Below are positions 59,280 to 64,000 of a stretch of DNA of 64,000 bases, piece by piece. Position 1 is the stretch's first letter; every line of letters begins with the position of its first letter. The position numbers and the translations under genes are program-made. A model generated the notes under the pieces. The model saw nothing but the letters and a program-made list of their open reading frames with translations. It did not search any database and was not told the origin of the DNA. Origin of the DNA: Macrotrachela quadricornifera (Eukaryota; Rotifera; Eurotatoria; Philodinida; Philodinidae); NCBI GenBank assembly GCA_022393335.1, contig JAJEKB010000238.1, forward strand, positions 217,630 to 281,629, read 5' to 3'.

Positions 59280-61999
59280 TAGTGAAGTTAGCGGAAGATT
59301 CGAGTAAAAACAGGAAACATTCACCCACAAAGCTGTGTCAAAAACCACGATCAGTGTGTCTTATAGAGCATCGAATATACCACAATTCAACATAATTTAA
59401 AAACCCAAATATCCAAAATCGAAAACTAAAAAAATTCAAATACATCATTTTCAACCTACATTTTAGCTAAAAACACGACTATTATCAACGGATATTCGTC
59501 TACAAAGCTGTGTCAAAAACATAATCGGTGTGTCTAGCACAACTCAACGAGATCTATCAAACGCACACCAATCCAAAAAATATAAAACGCAAAACCATCA
59601 TAAAAATTCATCTGGAACCCCAAAATCACCAAAATATGCCATTCAAACGCTCTGACATTCGCTAAAAAGCTGTGTCCAATAAATAAATAAGTGTATCTAG
59701 CACAACTCGACGAGCTCTATCGAAAATATGGATAACTGACGATCCAAAGGAGGATTCGATCAAAATCAGAAACGAGAAAACATAGTCTCGCTGTGTCTTT
59801 TAACATAGATAATCAGCAGCAGTGAATAAAGGACAACAGAGAAGAATAAGTTGTTATTCTATTAAAAAAAAAACAATTAGAACCGTCATGCGACTTTTCT
59901 GAAAATGGTTATCACTGGTATCCATGCACCGTACTTCGTGGACATTTAAAGTCTCTCAAAAACATTCTTCATCTTAGTCCGTGGCGTTTCTGCGTTGTGC
60001 ATCTCTGCTTCCTGGTATGTTAATCGTTGGTATTTCTTTAAGTTCTGCGGTTCGTTAAAATAATATTCCAGTTTTGTGTACAACATACACATTCTTCGAT
60101 CTCTTCTCTTCCTCTCAAATATGTACAAATACTTTCTTTTCCATTTTGTACATCTCTGTTCTCATGTATGTTTTAGGTGTGTTGGTATTTCTCTATCAGA
60201 GCCCCATACAGGCCACTAGGTCTGTCTGCCTGTCACAGGCGCAGCCCAGGCTGATCTCTACGACAGGCCAGGCAGGTCGCTTAAAATTGCCAGGTCACTT
60301 AGCCTGTCAAGTTTTTTTCAATACGAAACTTTTATTGAATAAATTAAATTTATTTATAGAAAACAGATTCATTTGGGATCGTTTTCAAGAGTAAGATTTA
60401 AATATGATGAATTAGATAAATACTTGAGTATAAATATTGAAGATAAATATAAATAATCAAATCCACTGCCAATAGTAATAGCTTATCGACATAGAGGAGG
60501 AGTTCGATAAGTGATCAAACCTTTCCCATCAAAAGATCTATTTGTGTTTTTACGCAAAACTGTTATACAAGCGTTTCAGAAATGATTGCTGTTAGGATTA
60601 GCTATTACACCTGTTTATACTGTATTCAGGTCGTTTGAAATAGTCAATATGTATATTACATCATACCGTTGATGATAATCAGGTATATTTAACAACTATC
60701 GATATAGTAGTCGATCACGCTAATGTTTATAGAGTTTGATAGAACCTTTTAAGCGATCCGAAATACTGAGAAAGTATCGAAGACGAACCATTGATTACTC
60801 AAAAATACCGAAGTGATGCTGTTCTCAGACATGATTCTGAGTATTTTTATTGATATTTCCTATGCTTCGATTTGAAGAAGCACATTTTGGATACAAGCTG
60901 AAATTATCTAATGAATCATTATTTAACACTATTTAAGTTTATGTGAGTTTTAAATCTTCTCATGGACTGGTTTGGTCGAAAAAATCACGATTAGTCTCCG
61001 TTAAAATTAACTGAAAAAACGAATCTCGTCCGAACGATATTTTGATGACGTAGTCATATGCCATTATATGTTCATGTACCATTCTTCAGTCTTAGGGCTT
61101 TTTCAGACTAGTGAAACTACTTTTCAATGTGATACTTATTTTTTGGCATTATCCTGAGAAGAACTAGAGTCAGTTTCAGACGAAAAAAGTCTATGAAACT
61201 ATTCAAAATTCACATAAATCTATTTAGTACTAAGTATTGACTTAGAAGATTATTTTAGTCTATATCCGAAATGTTTCTTGAACAAAAATCAGGTTGTTTT
61301 TGTCAAGAACGGATCCGTATAAAGACACATTTTGACTACTTCTGATTTCCAATACTAAAACTAATTTGTTCCTGTATAAATCGATAGGATATGTCTTTCT
61401 GATTATTTCGATGCTAAATACAGTGCATTCCAATAAGATTTTACGTGTCAACAGAGCCCATTAATGTATCACTACTCCTACTAAAGATTCTTCTCATTTT
61501 TCATCACATATGAATTGTTTTTACATTTTCGTCGCATTTCTTTTATATACCATTTGATGAAGCTCGTCGCGTTGTACTAGACACACTAACCTTTCGAATT
61601 GATGCAGGCTGTAGAATGAATGCGGCAGCCTATTACTCTGCCAGGTTTCACACTAGGATAGATAAGTGGGTGCTATACACCGTTGACTAATTCGAAGACT
61701 ATTGAATTATACACCAATCGATAGATCTCGTTGAGTTGTGCTAGATACACGGATTATTTTTTTTGACACACCTTTGTAGGCGAATATCCGTTGATAATAG
61801 CCGTGTTTTTAGCTAAAATGTAGGTTAAAAATGATGCATTTGAATTTTTTTAGTTTTCGATTTTGGATATTTGGGTTTTTAAATTATGTTGAATTGTGGT
61901 ATATTCGATGCTCTATAAGACACACTGATCGTGGTTTTTGACACAGCTTTGTGGGTGAATGTTTCCTGTTTTTACTCGAATCTGCCGCTAACTTCACTA
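59280..61999. mobile_element. foldback-type element with long inverted arms and 4-bp direct flanks
   Basis: The left arm (59280 to about 59560) and right arm (61999 back to about 61715) are near-identical inverted copies of about 285 bp, beginning TAGTGAAGTTAGCGG. ACGG at 59276-59279 and again at 62000-62003 fits a 4-bp target-site duplication. Each arm has sub-repeats built on AAAGCTGTGTC followed by a GTGT(C/A)TCTAGCACAACTC block. A weaker pair extends further in (59655-59725 and 61560-61600). The 1.8-kb centre has no transposase frame that I can recognise. Arms with repeated sub-units are typical of Foldback-like DNA transposons, here non-autonomous. Confidence 0.78.
60200..60310. other. 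CCTG/CAGG-rich, GC-rich patch
   Basis: A roughly 110-bp patch with much higher GC than anything nearby, packed with CCTG and CAGG tetramers and short hairpins (for example CCTGTCACAGG, CAGCCCAGGCTG). Not coding in any convincing frame. Confidence 0.6.
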
Positions 62000-62003
62000 A
62001 CGG

Positions 62004-62751
62004 TTTTGAAACTAAAGCCAATATAAATACAATGAATTCGAAAATTCTTATTGTGTAGACTCGGATTCATCTTATCTACAAGATCATTCAGCCTTTCTCA
62101 CTTTATAGAGAAGGTGGATATAGATATTTTTATTTCATACTATAGTTATTGATGGTTCATAAATGACAATATGAATGTCAAAAACAACTTGATACTGCTT
62201 GTGTAAATTTGCTCAACTGTTCTCTAATACAAAATTCTAACGAATGACAAACATTATTGCATTTCTTTTAGTAGAAAAAAAATATACAAATTCATTCGAT
62301 GACTTTTATAGAATGAAATAATTTGATGTAAGTTTATAAACTGTGTTTTTATCAATAGTATTGACCCAATGTTTGATCAAAAATCAAATAAGAATAATTT
62401 GTATCATTTACTTAAAATCATTGTTATAAAAATATTTGCTTTCGTTTTTAGTCTGAAACTTAAGCATTATCAAATTTTAAACTATTATCATATGTCAATC
62501 ATAAGAAGGCAGAGTTGAAATAGTCAGACTCACACTAATCATTTGATAAATATTGATTTTTCATTGAAAAAGCAAAAGATCATCATACGTACTCAAACAT
62601 ATGATTATTACGTCTGTTTCTATTCTCATTTTATTTTTATTTTATTTTATTGACATTATCATATAGCTTGTATAAAGTAAACTATCTAATTAATTATAAG
62701 GAAAAAGGCAAAAAAAAACACAATGAATAAAGAACAAATTGAATACAATAA
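62004..62751. other. spacer between foldback element and KCNQ 3' end
   Basis: About 750 bp, AT-rich. Probably includes the KCNQ 3' UTR. Nothing else seen. Confidence 0.45.
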
Positions 62752-64000
62752 TCAGATCACATTCATGCAGTTATTTTCCTCAGCTACTGCTGGTATACGA
62801 TTAATTGTTAAATGTGTTCTTTCATTATTTGATGGACGATGACATAATTCTTCAAGTAATGAAATAACTCGATTTGTTTGTCTTTCAAGACCAACTAATT
62901 TTGTTTCTAATCGTTGTACTTTTGCATTTAATGTTAATTGTTCACGATCTTTATCAGATAAAACAATTGGATAGGATTTTGGTAAACCTAATGTTTGATC
63001 TAAACGTCGTTGTATTTCAGCTAACGTATACATAACTTTAAGATTTCCTTGAGCATTTTCATCCATAATATCTTTAAAATCATATGGTTTATGTGCTTGA
63101 CGAAATTTTCTTTTTGCTACATGATATTTAATAACACGTAGCATACGTATTGCAATACGTTGATTTATATCAAGATCTTCTGCTTTATCTATTTTACGCC
63201 ATGAAATTTTTTCTAATCCTACTCCATGTAATCCAGTTGAATCACGATATATACGTGGTGTACCACTTGTACTATTATTATTAGTTAGAGAAAACCCAAA
63301 ACCAGTATGACGATTAGATTTCTGTATTCGTTTTGTTTCAATACGATATATACGCCATGTTGCTGCTAAATCTGGATAACGACAAGCAACCATACGCCAC
63401 CAATTTTGTATAAGACTAGCAGCGGCAGGTACCAAACGATTAAATTGTTTTTCACGTTTTTTTTGTTCAACTTTTAAAGCAAAACCTGAACCAATAATAC
63501 CAGATGGCAATGTCCAAAATGCTACACCACATATACATAAACATGATGTAATCATTTTACCAATATAAGTATTTGGACATTTATCACCATATCCAATTGT
63601 TGCCTAATAATAGAATTTTATAATGATAAAAACAAAATTTTTTTTATTATTTTTTAATACATTAACCTACCATTGTTACAATAGCCCACCAAAGTGTATC
63701 AGCAAAACTATGAAACATATCTTCATTAGCTGGTTTATTGTCATCTTTTTCAACTAACCATATTAAATAAGCAATAACAATTAAAAAAATAAAACAAAAA
63801 TAAAGTGTTGCAATTAATTCATAACGATGATCAAATACAACTGAACCAAGTAAACGCCATGATGTTAAACGTCGATCAACATGAAGAAATCGAAGTATTT
63901 GTAAAATTCTTACATATCTTACAAGTTGTATACTAAATTGTGTATTAGTTATACCCATACATAATAATATAGCATAACCAATAATAACACATAAATCAAC
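62752..64000 (-). CDS. KCNQ: KCNQ (Kv7) voltage-gated potassium channel, 3' part
   Basis: Kv7 channels carry slowly activating K+ currents that damp excitability. The window holds the end of S3, S4 (VRYVRILQILRFLHVDRR), S4-S5 linker (WRLLGSVVFDHR), S5, pore and S6 in exon 64000-63671, then exon 63603-62752 starting ATIGYGDKCPNT, the selectivity filter. An intron therefore falls inside the pore. S6 (LPSGIIGSGFALKVEQ), the IQ-type calmodulin-binding helix A (AASLIQNWWRM) and a C-terminal coiled coil (RLETKLVGLERQ) follow, with stop TGA 62754-62752. The S1-S2 part and start lie beyond base 64000. Residues before the filter read TMATIGYGD, where Kv7 proteins have TVTTIGYGD. Confidence 0.93.

Noticed and set aside
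60074..60394. 106-codon frame inside the foldback element
   Set aside because: Runs through the CCTG-rich patch with no recognisable domain. Not a transposase.

Overview
This window is very AT-rich metazoan nuclear DNA. The genes are animal families (KIAA0930, MAP3K4, KATNAL2, CCT2, TIGAR, M6PR, ELMO, KCNQ) cut by many short introns, usually 50-70 bp, with GT..AG ends. Codons are A/T-ending and arginine is mostly CGT/CGA. Several genes start just after a polypyrimidine-AG 3' splice site, as expected where spliced-leader trans-splicing occurs. A bdelloid rotifer fits best, but a flatworm or mite cannot be excluded from sequence alone. A run of Ns inside a TA microsatellite marks an assembly gap.

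Layout. 1-1554: 3' part of a KIAA0930 homologue (+). 1555-6396: gene-poor, with diverged repeats. 6397-18564: three same-strand genes about 200-250 bp apart (type I arginine methyltransferase, MAP3K4-like kinase, CCDC142-like protein), the first two and the third each opening with the same AG|ATAATG context. An antisense tRNA-Arg(CCG) lies in a MAP3K4 intron and carries a 90-nt insertion in its T stem. 18772-26408: KATNAL2 (-), with a domesticated integrase-like gene (21374-23093, +) nested in its largest intron. 26633-29373: CCT2 (+), head to head with KATNAL2. 29676-30584: a piggyBac relic. 33306-34325: a secreted LDLa protein resembling the ITG-like/prohormone-4 family. 38220-39988: TIGAR-like phosphatase. 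41540-41875: a small two-TM protein. 43815-45075: nested inverted repeats. 46204-46563: a small unknown protein (-). 46975-48164: cation-dependent mannose-6-phosphate receptor. 48485-50249: MRI1-like protein. 50546-50983: CDK2AP1/2 (-). 51145-55371: ELMO (-). 55793-58672: a convergent pair of presenilin-like sequences, one complete and one C-terminal only. 59280-61999: a foldback-type transposon with near-identical inverted arms. 62752-64000: 3' part of a KCNQ potassium channel (-).

Most genes are unrelated housekeeping or signalling genes. The links visible between them are positional: tight tandem spacing, one divergent promoter and convergent 3' ends. The points most worth a second look are the interrupted tRNA, the presenilin-like pair, the foldback element, the MRI1 paralogue that has lost its catalytic Asp, the degenerate kinase motifs in MAP3K4, and the nested integrase-derived gene.
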